Below, piece by piece: positions 1 to 7,441 of a stretch of DNA of 34,320 nt (position 1 is the stretch's first letter; each line of letters opens with the position of its first letter). Source of the stretch: an uncultured delta proteobacterium (GTDB lineage: Bacteria > Desulfobacterota > Desulfobulbia > Desulfobulbales > Desulfocapsaceae); assembly GCA_903901335.1 (NCBI GenBank), contig CAIUQR010000026.1, positions 1 to 34,320 of the forward strand. The letters run 5' to 3'. A model generated the notes under the pieces. The model saw only the letters and a list, made by a program, of their open reading frames with translations. It was not told the DNA's origin and made no database searches. A program made the position numbers and the translations under genes.

Positions 1-74
1 CTTCCTGGCTCTTCAGCAAGGTGAACGGCATTTCGTTTAAAATCCTGATCGTATTTTCTTCGTTGAACACTCAT
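1..74 (-). CDS. IS3-family transposase OrfA, N-terminal part (cut by window edge)
   Basis: The minus strand starts with ATG at 74 and reads MSVQRRKYDQDFKRNAVHLA before leaving the window. This is the typical start of the helix-turn-helix OrfA of IS3-family elements (basic residues, then Y-x-x-D/E-F-K-R-x-A-V-x-L). A strong GGAGG ribosome binding site lies a few bases upstream of the ATG. OrfA binds the element ends and normally makes the OrfAB transposase by frameshifting with OrfB, which lies outside the window. Only 24-25 codons are visible, so whether the copy is intact cannot be judged. Confidence 0.8.
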   Translation of the reverse strand, partial: MSVQRRKYDQDFKRNAVHLAEEPG

Positions 75-140
75 ATCTTCCTCCTGCCAATTCCTTTAAT
101 ATTGGCTTAACCGAGTGTCCACTCTTTTATAGCAGGATCA
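1..140 (-). mobile_element. End of an IS3-family insertion sequence
   Basis: Read on the minus strand, the element appears to begin at 140 with TGATCCTGCTATAAAAGAG, followed by TGGACACTCGGTTAAGCC. This resembles the terminal inverted repeat of the IS3 group (TGATC...TGGACAC...TAAG) and lies about 65 bp before the OrfA start, the usual spacing. The other end and the target duplication are outside the window, so the exact terminus is inferred. Insertion was just beyond the stop codon of der. Confidence 0.65.
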
Positions 141-144
141 ACAT

Positions 145-161
145 ATGATTTATCAAATCAT
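145..161. terminator. Small perfect hairpin after der
   Basis: ATGATTT (145-151) pairs with AAATCAT (155-161) around a 3-nt loop. It lies 20 bp beyond the der stop codon and 4 bp from the inferred IS terminus. It could be the der terminator, but there is no U-tract, so the assignment is weak. Confidence 0.25.
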
Positions 162-180
162 GCATTGACTGCCCAAGACG

Positions 181-1527
181 CTACTCTTTATCCCGCTGTT
201 CGGATTTATCGCGGAAGATCAGCTGCAGGGTCACCTTGTCGAGCCCCAGCCCCTCCCGGTAGCGGTTGGTCAGATATCTCTCGTAGGAAAAATGGATCCC
301 CTTGCTGCTGTTGGTCATCACGACAAACTTCGGCGGGCGGGTGCCTACCTGGGCGGTGTAATAAAATTTCAGCCGTTTATTCTTGTAGATGGGTGGCGAA
401 TGCTGTTCCACTGCATCCCGAAGCAACCGGTTCAGGGCCGAGGTCGGGAAGGTCTTGGTAAACTGCCTGTACAACGAACCGATTGTCGGGAAAAGCCGTT
501 TGATGCCATACCCGTTCAGCGCCGATACGGTCAGGAGCGGCGCAAAACCGACAAACGGCGCGGCGCGGCCGATGTCTTCCAGGATCTTCTGCTGCCTTTT
601 TTTATCGTCCTGGACCAGATCCCATTTATTGACCACCAGGATCAGGCCTCTGCTCTGGTCCTGGGTATAGCCGATCACCTTCGTATCCTGTTCGGTGACC
701 CCGTCGGCGGCATCGATCAGGACCACGGCGATATCACATCTCTCCATGGCGGCAAGACCTTTCAGGATACTGAACTTCTCCAGTTTTTCCGTCGTCTTTC
801 CTTTTCTGCGGATGCCCGCGGTATCTATCAGAAGGTAATTGTGGCTGCCGTGCGTAAGCAGGGAATCGACAGAGTCCCGCGTGGTCCCGGAGACTTCGGA
901 GACGACCATCCGCTCCGAACCCAGGATACGGTTGATCATCGATGACTTGCCGACATTCGGACGACCGAGAAAGGCGACCTTGATCGTATTTTCGGGCAGT
1001 CTCGCGTCGCAGTCATTTGCGATGAGCTGATCGCTCAGCCCATCCATCAGGGTGGCGAAACCATAGCGATGCTCTGCCGAAACGGCCCAGAGATTGTCTA
1101 TCCCCAGCTCATAAAATCGACCCAGCAGTTCTGCTTCCTTCTCAGGCCCATCGATCTTGTTGACCACATGGAAGATGGTCTTCCGGGTCTTTCGTAAGAG
1201 CTCGATCACCTCATGGTCGGCGGGTGTCGGCCCCTCGCGTCCATCCATCAGGAACAGGATGATATCCGCCTCTTCGATGGCCATCATGGCCTGCCTGCGG
1301 ATATGATTAACCATCTCATCCTCGGCGCTGTCATCGATACCACCGGTATCGACAAGCATAAAAAGCTTGTCGTTCCAGACCACGCGCTCATAGTGGCGGT
1401 CTCTGGTCACCCCGGGAGTGGAATCAACCAAGGCCTTACGGGTCCGGGTTATCCGGTTGAATAATGTCGACTTTCCGACATTGGGCCGACCGACCAGGGC
1501 AACGATGGAATATGTCTGTTCCGGCAT
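181..1527 (-). CDS. der: Ribosome biogenesis GTPase Der (EngA)
   Basis: This 448-residue protein has two GTPase domains in tandem, the hallmark of Der/EngA. The P-loops read GRPNVGKSTLFN near residue 13 and GRPNVGKSSMIN near residue 188. Each is followed by a DTGGI/DTAGI switch II and an NKxD motif (VNKIDG, VNKWDL). The C-terminal KH-like domain (from about residue 350) ends with the usual basic region. Der acts in the cytoplasm on maturation of the 50S ribosomal subunit and is nearly universal in bacteria. The start is supported by AAGGAA eight bases upstream. The length is normal for the family. It lies downstream of the AmgK-like gene on the same strand with a 74-bp gap, so the two may be co-transcribed. 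The annotation is secure. Confidence 0.97.
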   Translation of the reverse strand: MPEQTYSIVALVGRPNVGKSTLFNRITRTRKALVDSTPGVTRDRHYERVVWNDKLFMLVDTGGIDDSAEDEMVNHIRRQAMMAIEEADIILFLMDGREGPTPADHEVIELLRKTRKTIFHVVNKIDGPEKEAELLGRFYELGIDNLWAVSAEHRYGFATLMDGLSDQLIANDCDARLPENTIKVAFLGRPNVGKSSMINRILGSERMVVSEVSGTTRDSVDSLLTHGSHNYLLIDTAGIRRKGKTTEKLEKFSILKGLAAMERCDIAVVLIDAADGVTEQDTKVIGYTQDQSRGLILVVNKWDLVQDDKKRQQKILEDIGRAAPFVGFAPLLTVSALNGYGIKRLFPTIGSLYRQFTKTFPTSALNRLLRDAVEQHSPPIYKNKRLKFYYTAQVGTRPPKFVVMTNSSKGIHFSYERYLTNRYREGLGLDKVTLQLIFRDKSEQRDKE

Positions 1528-1601
1528 GAGTATTTCCTTCTTCAGAAAAAATGCTGTGTTTACCCTAAAATGGACCGCTTTGCACGACTTTTACCGATCC
1601 T

Positions 1602-2693
1602 TCAGTGTTTTCGGGAGGACCCGATGGTCGCTACTGCCGTATCGACCATCCGTCGTAACACCGGAAAAGGCGTAAAAGATGACTGCCCGAGTCTCTCCTG
1701 TAACATACGCAGGGAAGGAACAATGTATTGCGAAAAAAACACCTTTTGTCGTACACGGCTGAGAAAAGAAAAGGCGCCGATGATCTGGAGATTTCGCTGT
1801 AAGGCCAGAAATGCATACTGACATCGAAAGGCTTCACTCTCAACGGACCTTCTGATAGCCGGCATTTCCAGATAATATCTCAGCATCTCTTCCTGAAAAT
1901 CCAGCGGCAGGGCGGTATAGGGATCAATGAGCAAGGAGGCAAGATCATATCCGGGCGGTCCCAGCCGCCCTCCCTGATAGTCAATAAACCGAACGCGGCC
2001 ATCTTTGATCATGATATTCCTTGACTGGAAGTCCCTGTGCAAAAAGACATCCTCGGATCTGCCCACGGCCAGCGACGCAATCACCTGAAACTCTTCATCA
2101 ATTCCGTCCGGCACCTCTCGTCCCAACATATCCTGCCAGAAGGACCTAAGAAAATACCGGGACTCTCTTGCAACCATAAGCCCCTGGTCGTACCGGGGGG
2201 TATCCCAGCACCAGCCGGTATCAAATCCCTGGACTCCGGCCAGCTGCATATGGACAAGCTGCTCGATGACCTGCCTGTACAATAATCGCAGGTCATGACC
2301 AGATGTCTGCGCCACCTGGTCATACAGCCTGATATCGCCCAGATCTTCAAAAAGGATCAGACCGCTCTTTTGGTCCTCCATATATATGTCAGGGACAGGC
2401 ACCCCGCTCTGCAACAGGTGCCGGCCGATTGAGTCGGCTGCCCTGGCCTCAAGAAGATCGTTCCCGTCAGCTGCCGCCGGTGCCACCGCCAGACACAGGC
2501 CCTTCCCGTTTATCCCGATACGAAAAAACCGGCGGCAGGACCCATCACTATGTATCTGCCGGATGTCTGCGACCTGAAAAAATGCATCAACCTCCTCTTT
2601 CGAGATAAGCCCGGATCTATACATGAGCTCCGGCAGCTGCTCCGGTATATTTTCTCTTCTGACAATGTCTCTTCTCCTATCGTCTACTATCAT
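1602..2693 (-). CDS. AmgK-like sugar kinase / aminoglycoside phosphotransferase-fold protein
   Basis: This 363-residue protein has the APH/choline-kinase fold. Its Brenner motif reads HRDFQSRNIMIK, where His-x-Asp and the Asn form the catalytic loop. The Mg-binding Asp follows in FIDYQGGRLGPPGYDLASLL. The GPPGYDLASLL...YTALP pattern is what I associate with AmgK, the anomeric N-acetylmuramate/N-acetylglucosamine kinase of cell-wall recycling, more than with antibiotic kinases. AmgK usually works with a MurU nucleotidyltransferase, but none is present here, so the substrate is an inference. The start is uncertain: the frame opens at a TTG (2696) directly before the ATG used here, with no strong Shine-Dalgarno. 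It lies upstream of der on the same strand. Confidence 0.75.
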   Translation of the reverse strand: MIVDDRRRDIVRRENIPEQLPELMYRSGLISKEEVDAFFQVADIRQIHSDGSCRRFFRIGINGKGLCLAVAPAAADGNDLLEARAADSIGRHLLQSGVPVPDIYMEDQKSGLILFEDLGDIRLYDQVAQTSGHDLRLLYRQVIEQLVHMQLAGVQGFDTGWCWDTPRYDQGLMVARESRYFLRSFWQDMLGREVPDGIDEEFQVIASLAVGRSEDVFLHRDFQSRNIMIKDGRVRFIDYQGGRLGPPGYDLASLLIDPYTALPLDFQEEMLRYYLEMPAIRRSVESEAFRCQYAFLALQRNLQIIGAFSFLSRVRQKVFFSQYIVPSLRMLQERLGQSSFTPFPVLRRMVDTAVATIGSSRKH

Positions 2694-2809
2694 CAAAATT
2701 CTCTTGATTTAATTTTTTCTATTTGCTAGATAATATTGTAGTCTAAAAAACTATATAATTGAAATTAAACACGATGTCATTTTTTATAAACCGGAGGGAG
2801 GAGGATGCA

Positions 2810-3250
2810 ATGATATTCAAAAATTTTAAGAAATCAGGTACCTGCCTTTTTGCATTTTTTTTATCTGTTTCTCTCCCGTTCGTATGTTGTGCCGAATCCA
2901 GAAAGGCCTGCCTGACAGAACCGGTAACAGTCACGTCCATCATCCGTCAACCGGAAGGCTACAGTTCGGATGGACAGCATCTGGTCACTAAACTCACAGA
3001 CCCGGCAACAACCATGTACGCCATACCGGATCCGGCCCGACCGACTGAGCCGGTCACGGCCAAACACAGAAGGGCCCGCGCAACAGAACCGGTGACAGTC
3101 ACGTCCATCATCCGTCAACCGGAAGGCTACAGTTCGGATGGACAGCATCTGGTCACTAAACTCACAGACCCGGCAACAACCATGTACGCCATACCGGAAC
3201 CGGTCCGACCATCTGCTGAACCGGTCACCACTACCTCGAGAATGCGATGA
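2810..3250 (+). CDS. Secreted protein of near-identical EPVT repeats, unknown function
   Basis: This 146-residue protein is not a family I recognise. The start was placed at 2810 because a very strong GGAGGGAGGAGG precedes it; an in-frame ATG at 2759 has no such signal. Residues 1-28 are a typical signal peptide: a basic N-terminus, a hydrophobic core (CLFAFFLSVSLPFV) and a possible cleavage after CCA. The mature part is two copies of about 39 residues starting TEPVTVTSIIRQPEGYSSDG and ending TTMYAIP. A spacer with a third EPVT separates them and a fourth EPVT ends the protein. It is probably periplasmic, exported or surface-exposed. It stands alone, divergent from the AmgK-like gene. The repeats are almost identical in DNA, which points to a recent duplication. 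Confidence 0.7.
   Translation: MIFKNFKKSGTCLFAFFLSVSLPFVCCAESRKACLTEPVTVTSIIRQPEGYSSDGQHLVTKLTDPATTMYAIPDPARPTEPVTAKHRRARATEPVTVTSIIRQPEGYSSDGQHLVTKLTDPATTMYAIPEPVRPSAEPVTTTSRMR
2915..3198 (+). repeat. Two 116-bp near-identical direct repeats, period 168 bp
   Basis: Positions 2915-3030 and 3083-3198 match over 116 bp with one difference that I can find (GGTAACAG against GGTGACAG). The period of 168 bp is 56 codons, so the reading frame is kept. The repeats sit inside the secreted-protein gene and account for most of its mature part. Confidence 0.9.
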
Positions 3251-3259
3251 AGTGTCGGT

Positions 3260-3286
3260 AACAGGTCAAACACACTAACACCTGTT
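3260..3286. terminator. Candidate bidirectional terminator between convergent genes
   Basis: AACAGGT (3260-3266) pairs with ACCTGTT (3280-3286) around a 13-nt loop. It lies between the stop of the repeat-protein gene and the end of the convergent glycosylase gene, where a shared terminator is expected. The stem is short and there is no clear U-tract. Confidence 0.35.
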
Positions 3287-3311
3287 CATCAGACAAACGT
3301 TTTCTCCGGTA

Positions 3312-3818
3312 TCAGACCAGTTTTTCCAAAATCGTGGCCCATTGGGCAAGTTTCTGATCTCTGGTCAGCATCGCCATTGCCGGACTGGTCGAGGGAAGCC
3401 TGCAGTACTGAAGGGTATTACGAAGCGAGCCGACTGAGGGTACAACCCGCCTTTGATATTCTTTTTCTGCCTTCAATCCGTTGAAAAAAATCCAGTCAAT
3501 CTCTTTATACTCACGAAAAAACAGCCCGAAATCATTGACGTGGATAGTCGTGTCGTCAATTCCGGAATCAAGGCTTCCCACCCTGTGACAGGACAACAAC
3601 ACATCCCAGAGAGCAACTCTGTTCGACTTCAATGCCTGCGCTCTTTCAAGATAGGAAAGAGAATCATCAAGACCAAACAAGGTCCGAATAATAAACCAGA
3701 ATGCGTTCCGGGGATGTGCATAATACTCCTGTTTCTGTAACGACTCCTTTCCTGGAAAACTCCCTAAAATTAAAACCTTGGCGTCAGGAGAGGCCAGAGG
3801 AGAAAAACAGGTTACCAT
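3312..3818 (-). CDS. Hypoxanthine (deoxyinosine) DNA glycosylase, UDG superfamily
   Basis: This 168-residue protein matches the family-6 uracil-DNA-glycosylase fold, known as DNA-deoxyinosine glycosylase. It removes hypoxanthine, formed by deamination of adenine, from DNA. The diagnostic N-terminal stretch is visible: VLILGSFPG near residue 15, then YYAHPRNAFW near residue 32, containing the Asn typical of the active site. The C-terminal LPSTSPA motif is also typical of the family. The length is normal. A GAGGAAG ribosome binding site precedes the ATG. It is cytoplasmic base-excision repair and appears to be a single-gene unit. The nth-xth fusion 5 kb away is a second repair locus, but the two are not linked in one operon. 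Confidence 0.88.
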   Translation of the reverse strand: MVTCFSPLASPDAKVLILGSFPGKESLQKQEYYAHPRNAFWFIIRTLFGLDDSLSYLERAQALKSNRVALWDVLLSCHRVGSLDSGIDDTTIHVNDFGLFFREYKEIDWIFFNGLKAEKEYQRRVVPSVGSLRNTLQYCRLPSTSPAMAMLTRDQKLAQWATILEKLV

Positions 3819-3893
3819 ATCTTCCTCTGAAAACCTTCAGGGCTGGCAAGGAAAACTAGCGGATACAGGCAAACAGGCATCATATGAGAGGAT

Positions 3894-3914
3894 GTGCAGT
3901 ACTCAGAACTGCAC
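3894..3914. terminator. Hairpin between the signalling cluster and the glycosylase gene
   Basis: GTGCAGT (3894-3900) pairs with ACTGCAC (3908-3914) around a 7-nt loop. It lies just past the stop of the roadblock-like gene (minus strand) and upstream of the glycosylase start, so it could end the signalling operon. No U-tract is seen. Confidence 0.35.
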
Positions 3915-3936
3915 CTGGGAAAAGAATCTCTACAAA

Positions 3937-4287
3937 TCACAACCGGAAAAACGATCTGAAGCCCCCGCTGGCCTTCGGCTTTTTCAGCTGCGGCAGGATA
4001 ATATCACAGCTCAGCTTGATCATGGACACGGAAACCATCGGCCCCATACTGATTATCAGATACCCGGTTTCAGTCCGGCGCAGATAACATCGCCCGTGCT
4101 CAAACACAAGATCCAGCTCATTAAAATCACCAAGCGAATCGACAATGGATTTCCAGCTCAATGTACTCAGCTTAGAACTGAATTGGTTACCATCAAGGGA
4201 TTCAAACAGGATCTTGCCGTTTTCAGACAGCAGGACGAGCCCATGAACCCCATCCATGTCAAGAATATCATGGAAAAGATTTTTCAT
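3937..4287 (-). CDS. Roadblock/LC7-like small protein
   Basis: This 116-residue protein reads like a single roadblock/LC7 domain: DMDGVHGLVLLSENGKILF near the N-terminus (strand-turn-strand), a helix, then a strand with GRCYLRRTETGYLIISMGP and a C-terminal amphipathic helix. Proteins of this family (for example MglB) regulate Ras-like small GTPases or serve as scaffolds in bacterial signalling. The assignment rests on pattern, not on an alignment. It is the last gene of the four-gene minus-strand cluster, 83 bp after the REC-DUF4388 gene. No MglA-type GTPase is present in the window, so its partner is unknown. Confidence 0.6.
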   Translation of the reverse strand: MKNLFHDILDMDGVHGLVLLSENGKILFESLDGNQFSSKLSTLSWKSIVDSLGDFNELDLVFEHGRCYLRRTETGYLIISMGPMVSVSMIKLSCDIILPQLKKPKASGGFRSFFRL

Positions 4288-4370
4288 ATTTATCAGTTGC
4301 TTAACTCTCTCAGATGGTCTTCAAAGGGACACACCTGGGTTGCGACAGGGTCTCTCGTTTCTTGTAATTA

Positions 4371-5495
4371 TTACATTTGCGTATTGAGAACCTGTAATAT
4401 CCTGTCCTGCGGACATTTCGTATTAACCTTAATTACTACAGGGGGCTCACCTGGCAGTATGACCTCATCCGTTGTCTTGCCTCGATCAATATACCCGACT
4501 TTGAACAGACCGAAATTAAACATTGCCCCCAATTCAGAAATAGAACTGATTATCTCGTCTGCACTGTTGTCGTGATAGATGTCCTCCAGGCCGCATCTTT
4601 CCCCAATCTCCCGCAACAGCAGGTTTCGAACCTTATCAATAACAGGTTCTTCATCGACAGAGGCTTCAGCAACATTTATTTCAGGGACGGGTTCTTCAAT
4701 GACTGCCGAAACGGTATCCATACCCTGTTGATGCGGTGCGTCGATCTCAGGCGGCTCATCCTCCTCAATCAGATCACCTATCTCGGGGAGGTCGTCCTCT
4801 TCGGGCATTGCAGTCACCTGCTCATCTTTCATCCCAACCGCCTTCATGATGATAGGCTGCAGACTGCTGTTAATTACATTGGCATTCACAGAACACTCGT
4901 TCCGGATAAAAAGAGTCACATCCTCCCAGGTAAAAATGATATAGGCAGCATTGATCCCTTTCACCTGATCAACACGCGCATCATAAAGACTGCCTTCTTT
5001 GAAAAAAAGCACCCCTCCTCTTTCGGTTGCCCTGTCGATAAGCCGTATCGTACACGTCCGCGACTCCATCTCCATCAACTGTAAAAAAACAACAGGTGAG
5101 ACGTTATGAAGCGTACCTCCTTCAGCCTCTTTCCGGAGAGTGCTCAGAATAACCTTGGCCAGGTCATCAATCTGAAAAGGTTTGCTGATATAGGCGACGA
5201 CCTCTTTTTCTCTTGCCAGCCTGTGCATCTCTTCGGTGCGATATCCTGATATGATGACGACCGGAATATCAGGATACTTTCCTGATATATGCGAGAGCAG
5301 ACTGACCCCATCCATCCGCGGCATTTTCAGATCAAGAACAACCAATGACACCGAGTTCTCTTTCAGCTTCCGGACAGCCTCGAATCCATCTTCAGCGAGG
5401 ATCACTGAAAATGTATCGTTGTATTTTTCCAGCCTCTTTTGCAGGGCAAGAAGCATTATCTGGTCATCGTCGACAAAAAGAACTTTACGAATCAT
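4371..5495 (-). CDS. Response regulator with DUF4388-like middle domain
   Basis: The 374-residue protein starts with a full receiver domain (residues 1-120). The acidic pair is D10-D11, the phosphoacceptor is D55 in VVLDLKMPRMDG and the conserved lysine is K105 in YISKPF. Residues about 125-215 look like a DUF4388 (PatA-type) domain: SPVVFLQLMEMESRTCTIRL, then a strand with GVLFFKEGSLYDA. An acidic, proline-rich linker follows (about 225-285). The C-terminal 85 residues (ISELGAMFNFGLFKVGY and on) are not recognised. There is no DNA-binding domain, so output is probably by protein contact. It lies between the Cache-HAMP sensor (27 bp upstream) and the roadblock gene. The cognate kinase is not in the window. 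Confidence 0.85.
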   Translation of the reverse strand: MIRKVLFVDDDQIMLLALQKRLEKYNDTFSVILAEDGFEAVRKLKENSVSLVVLDLKMPRMDGVSLLSHISGKYPDIPVVIISGYRTEEMHRLAREKEVVAYISKPFQIDDLAKVILSTLRKEAEGGTLHNVSPVVFLQLMEMESRTCTIRLIDRATERGGVLFFKEGSLYDARVDQVKGINAAYIIFTWEDVTLFIRNECSVNANVINSSLQPIIMKAVGMKDEQVTAMPEEDDLPEIGDLIEEDEPPEIDAPHQQGMDTVSAVIEEPVPEINVAEASVDEEPVIDKVRNLLLREIGERCGLEDIYHDNSADEIISSISELGAMFNFGLFKVGYIDRGKTTDEVILPGEPPVVIKVNTKCPQDRILQVLNTQM

Positions 5496-5522
5496 CAGCT
5501 CAACCTTTCTTTAAACCGATCA

Positions 5523-6848
5523 TTATCTCTTTTTCCTTCTGAGTCTTTCAATGGAAAGACGGATGCTGTCCTGCATACGGGTAATGGCATCTGCCAGGTC
5601 TCCAATCTCATCCTGTGAAACCTTGGCAATCTCAACAGAGAGTTCTCCAACACTGATACGGTTGGCTGCTTCGGTCAATTTACGGATAGGCATAACAATA
5701 GCCCGGCTGGCAAAATAGGCAATGATAACGATACAGACAAGCGTCCCAGCAAACAGCAGGAACGCAGTTGTCTGGGCCTTCTTTAGAGCCGCAAAGGCTT
5801 CCGCCTTGTCCTGTTGAACGGCAATAGTCCAAGCCAGTTGCGTTTTTCTAGCGAAGCCGATTGAATCATTATTGTTGAGGTCTTTGAACTCCAGGAAATT
5901 CATCGCTTTATTTTTGGCCGCCAGAACCAACGGATACTGACTTAAATCTTTCTGTTCCTGTACATATTTCTCATTCTTGTGAGCGATAACCTTTCCTTCC
6001 TGATCAGTGATAAAGATATATCCCGTCTGTCCCTGTCGCCAGTCGGCAACAATCTTGGTGACCGCATCAAGTGTCATCGCTGAAGCTAAAACGCCTACCA
6101 GTTGACCATTATGTTTAATAGGTACCGCAAGAACCAGAGCCGGTTTCTGAGAAGTCTTGCCGATCAGGTTCTGCCAGGCCAAATCCTTTCCATCCTTGAC
6201 GTCCTGAACATACTGTCTGCCGGCATAATCCATGAGTTCCGCATCGTCACTCCTGGCAACATTCATCCCGTTGAGATCGATAGTATAAACCAGATACATC
6301 CAGGGATATTCCTTCTGAACTTCTTTGAGTATGGTTTCCTGATTTGCTCTGTTCATCGACTCCATCGCCGGCAATTTGGCCAGCATATCAAGCACCCTGG
6401 CGTTTTTGTCAACCCACTCGTTCACTTCATCCGTCAGAATTTCGGTCACTTGCAGACCGGCCCTGTTTGTTTCATCCTTGATACGTTCATTCGTCTGACT
6501 AAAAGTGATCCCAAAATAGGCTATGCCAGGCAGAAGGCTGACCAGGAGCATCATAATAATAACTTTGGCGGTAAGTCCTAAGCCCGATCCTTTAGTTAAC
6601 TGGGTGGTGACGGCCGGATCCATTTTTTCCGCTGCAGCCGGATCGTAGAGAGATGTTGATGGTTTGTTTTCCGCGGAATCAACGGCTGCACCTGTAGCAT
6701 CATTTTCATACGACTCATCCGTCAATGCCAGTTTGTTGACTGTGATAACATAAGAACAGCCTCGACATGTCAGCCGCGCCGTATCACCTTTAATTTTTTC
6801 AGGATCGACCTTATATTTCAAACCACACTTATCACAAATAACTATCAT
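5523..6848 (-). CDS. Zinc-ribbon / Cache / HAMP membrane sensor lacking an output domain
   Basis: The start was placed at 6848, where AAGGAG precedes the ATG by a good distance; the frame is open further upstream but without a ribosome site. The 441-residue protein begins with an MJ0042-type zinc ribbon (C5-x2-C8, C28-x2-C31). A linker follows, then TM1 at about 94-116, a periplasmic dCache domain (about 120-355), TM2 at about 361-383 and a HAMP domain (about 384-436). It ends at RLRRKKR just after HAMP. No MCP, kinase, GGDEF or phosphatase domain follows, so it senses a ligand but has no known catalytic or CheW-binding output of its own. The cytoplasmic zinc ribbon may be the contact surface. 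It is co-directional with the three neighbouring signalling genes. Confidence 0.85.
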   Translation of the reverse strand: MIVICDKCGLKYKVDPEKIKGDTARLTCRGCSYVITVNKLALTDESYENDATGAAVDSAENKPSTSLYDPAAAEKMDPAVTTQLTKGSGLGLTAKVIIMMLLVSLLPGIAYFGITFSQTNERIKDETNRAGLQVTEILTDEVNEWVDKNARVLDMLAKLPAMESMNRANQETILKEVQKEYPWMYLVYTIDLNGMNVARSDDAELMDYAGRQYVQDVKDGKDLAWQNLIGKTSQKPALVLAVPIKHNGQLVGVLASAMTLDAVTKIVADWRQGQTGYIFITDQEGKVIAHKNEKYVQEQKDLSQYPLVLAAKNKAMNFLEFKDLNNNDSIGFARKTQLAWTIAVQQDKAEAFAALKKAQTTAFLLFAGTLVCIVIIAYFASRAIVMPIRKLTEAANRISVGELSVEIAKVSQDEIGDLADAITRMQDSIRLSIERLRRKKR

Positions 6849-6970
6849 AGATATACTCCTTATCAGCGATATACATACTTCAGAATTGACCGCGTTGAAT
6901 CTCACTCACCCGCAGATCCTCCCTGACAGCCCGACTTTCCCTCGAAATAAACCATCCGGCAGCTACAGAA

Positions 6971-7441
6971 TCAGTACCCTTTTTCTTTAATCTTTCTTAA
7001 CATAGCCTGTTGAAACTCAATGCGTTTATCCTCCCTCTGTATCTCCTGAGATAGAAAATTGACGATTTCGGCCGCCCGGAGCGAAGGAAAATTGTTTTTG
7101 TTGAATCCCAACTCCTCCAGCCCATCTTCAACAATTATCTCTCCCAGCGGCCCGATAGCGATTGACATCTTTGCAATGAGGAAATCCATAAACTCCTGAT
7201 CAACTATACTGACCGCCCTTTCTATACTTTCGACCAATCTCAGATTAATCAATTTTGTTATTACCGGGCGAATGTCTGCCAAGCTGATTCCAACATTCTG
7301 GGCCACCTGTCCGAGTGTCTTTCTCCCATCCAGACTCATCAGAACACTGAGCATTTGTCCATCAAGAGATAATTGCCCGAACTCACCTCGAATGACCGGC
7401 TTAAACACCATCGACGCTACGCCACCGGACGACAAATCCAT
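6971..7441 (-). CDS. Small regulatory protein with winged-helix-like N-terminus, unrecognised family
   Basis: This is a 156-residue soluble protein. The N-terminal half (LSLDGQMLSVLMSLDGRKTLGQVAQ and on, residues 20-80) has the pattern of a winged-helix domain as found in DUF4388 and PatA-type proteins. The C-terminal half contains IAIGPLGEIIVEDGLEELGF and then a helical tail. This resembles a small domain (DUF8082-like) that I associate with deltaproteobacterial signalling proteins, but I cannot confirm it. GGAG lies seven bases before the ATG. It is the first gene of the four-gene cluster, 122 bp before the Cache-HAMP gene. There are no catalytic motifs. It is probably an adaptor within the same pathway. 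Confidence 0.6.
   Translation of the reverse strand: MDLSSGGVASMVFKPVIRGEFGQLSLDGQMLSVLMSLDGRKTLGQVAQNVGISLADIRPVITKLINLRLVESIERAVSIVDQEFMDFLIAKMSIAIGPLGEIIVEDGLEELGFNKNNFPSLRAAEIVNFLSQEIQREDKRIEFQQAMLRKIKEKGY

Noticed and set aside
1602..2693. Aminoglycoside antibiotic resistance kinase
   Set aside because: The fold is shared, but the motif after the catalytic loop and the neighbourhood (der) fit a housekeeping sugar kinase.
2915..3198. Possible CRISPR-like repeats
   Set aside because: Only two long copies inside a coding frame with a 56-codon period; no short repeats with unique spacers.
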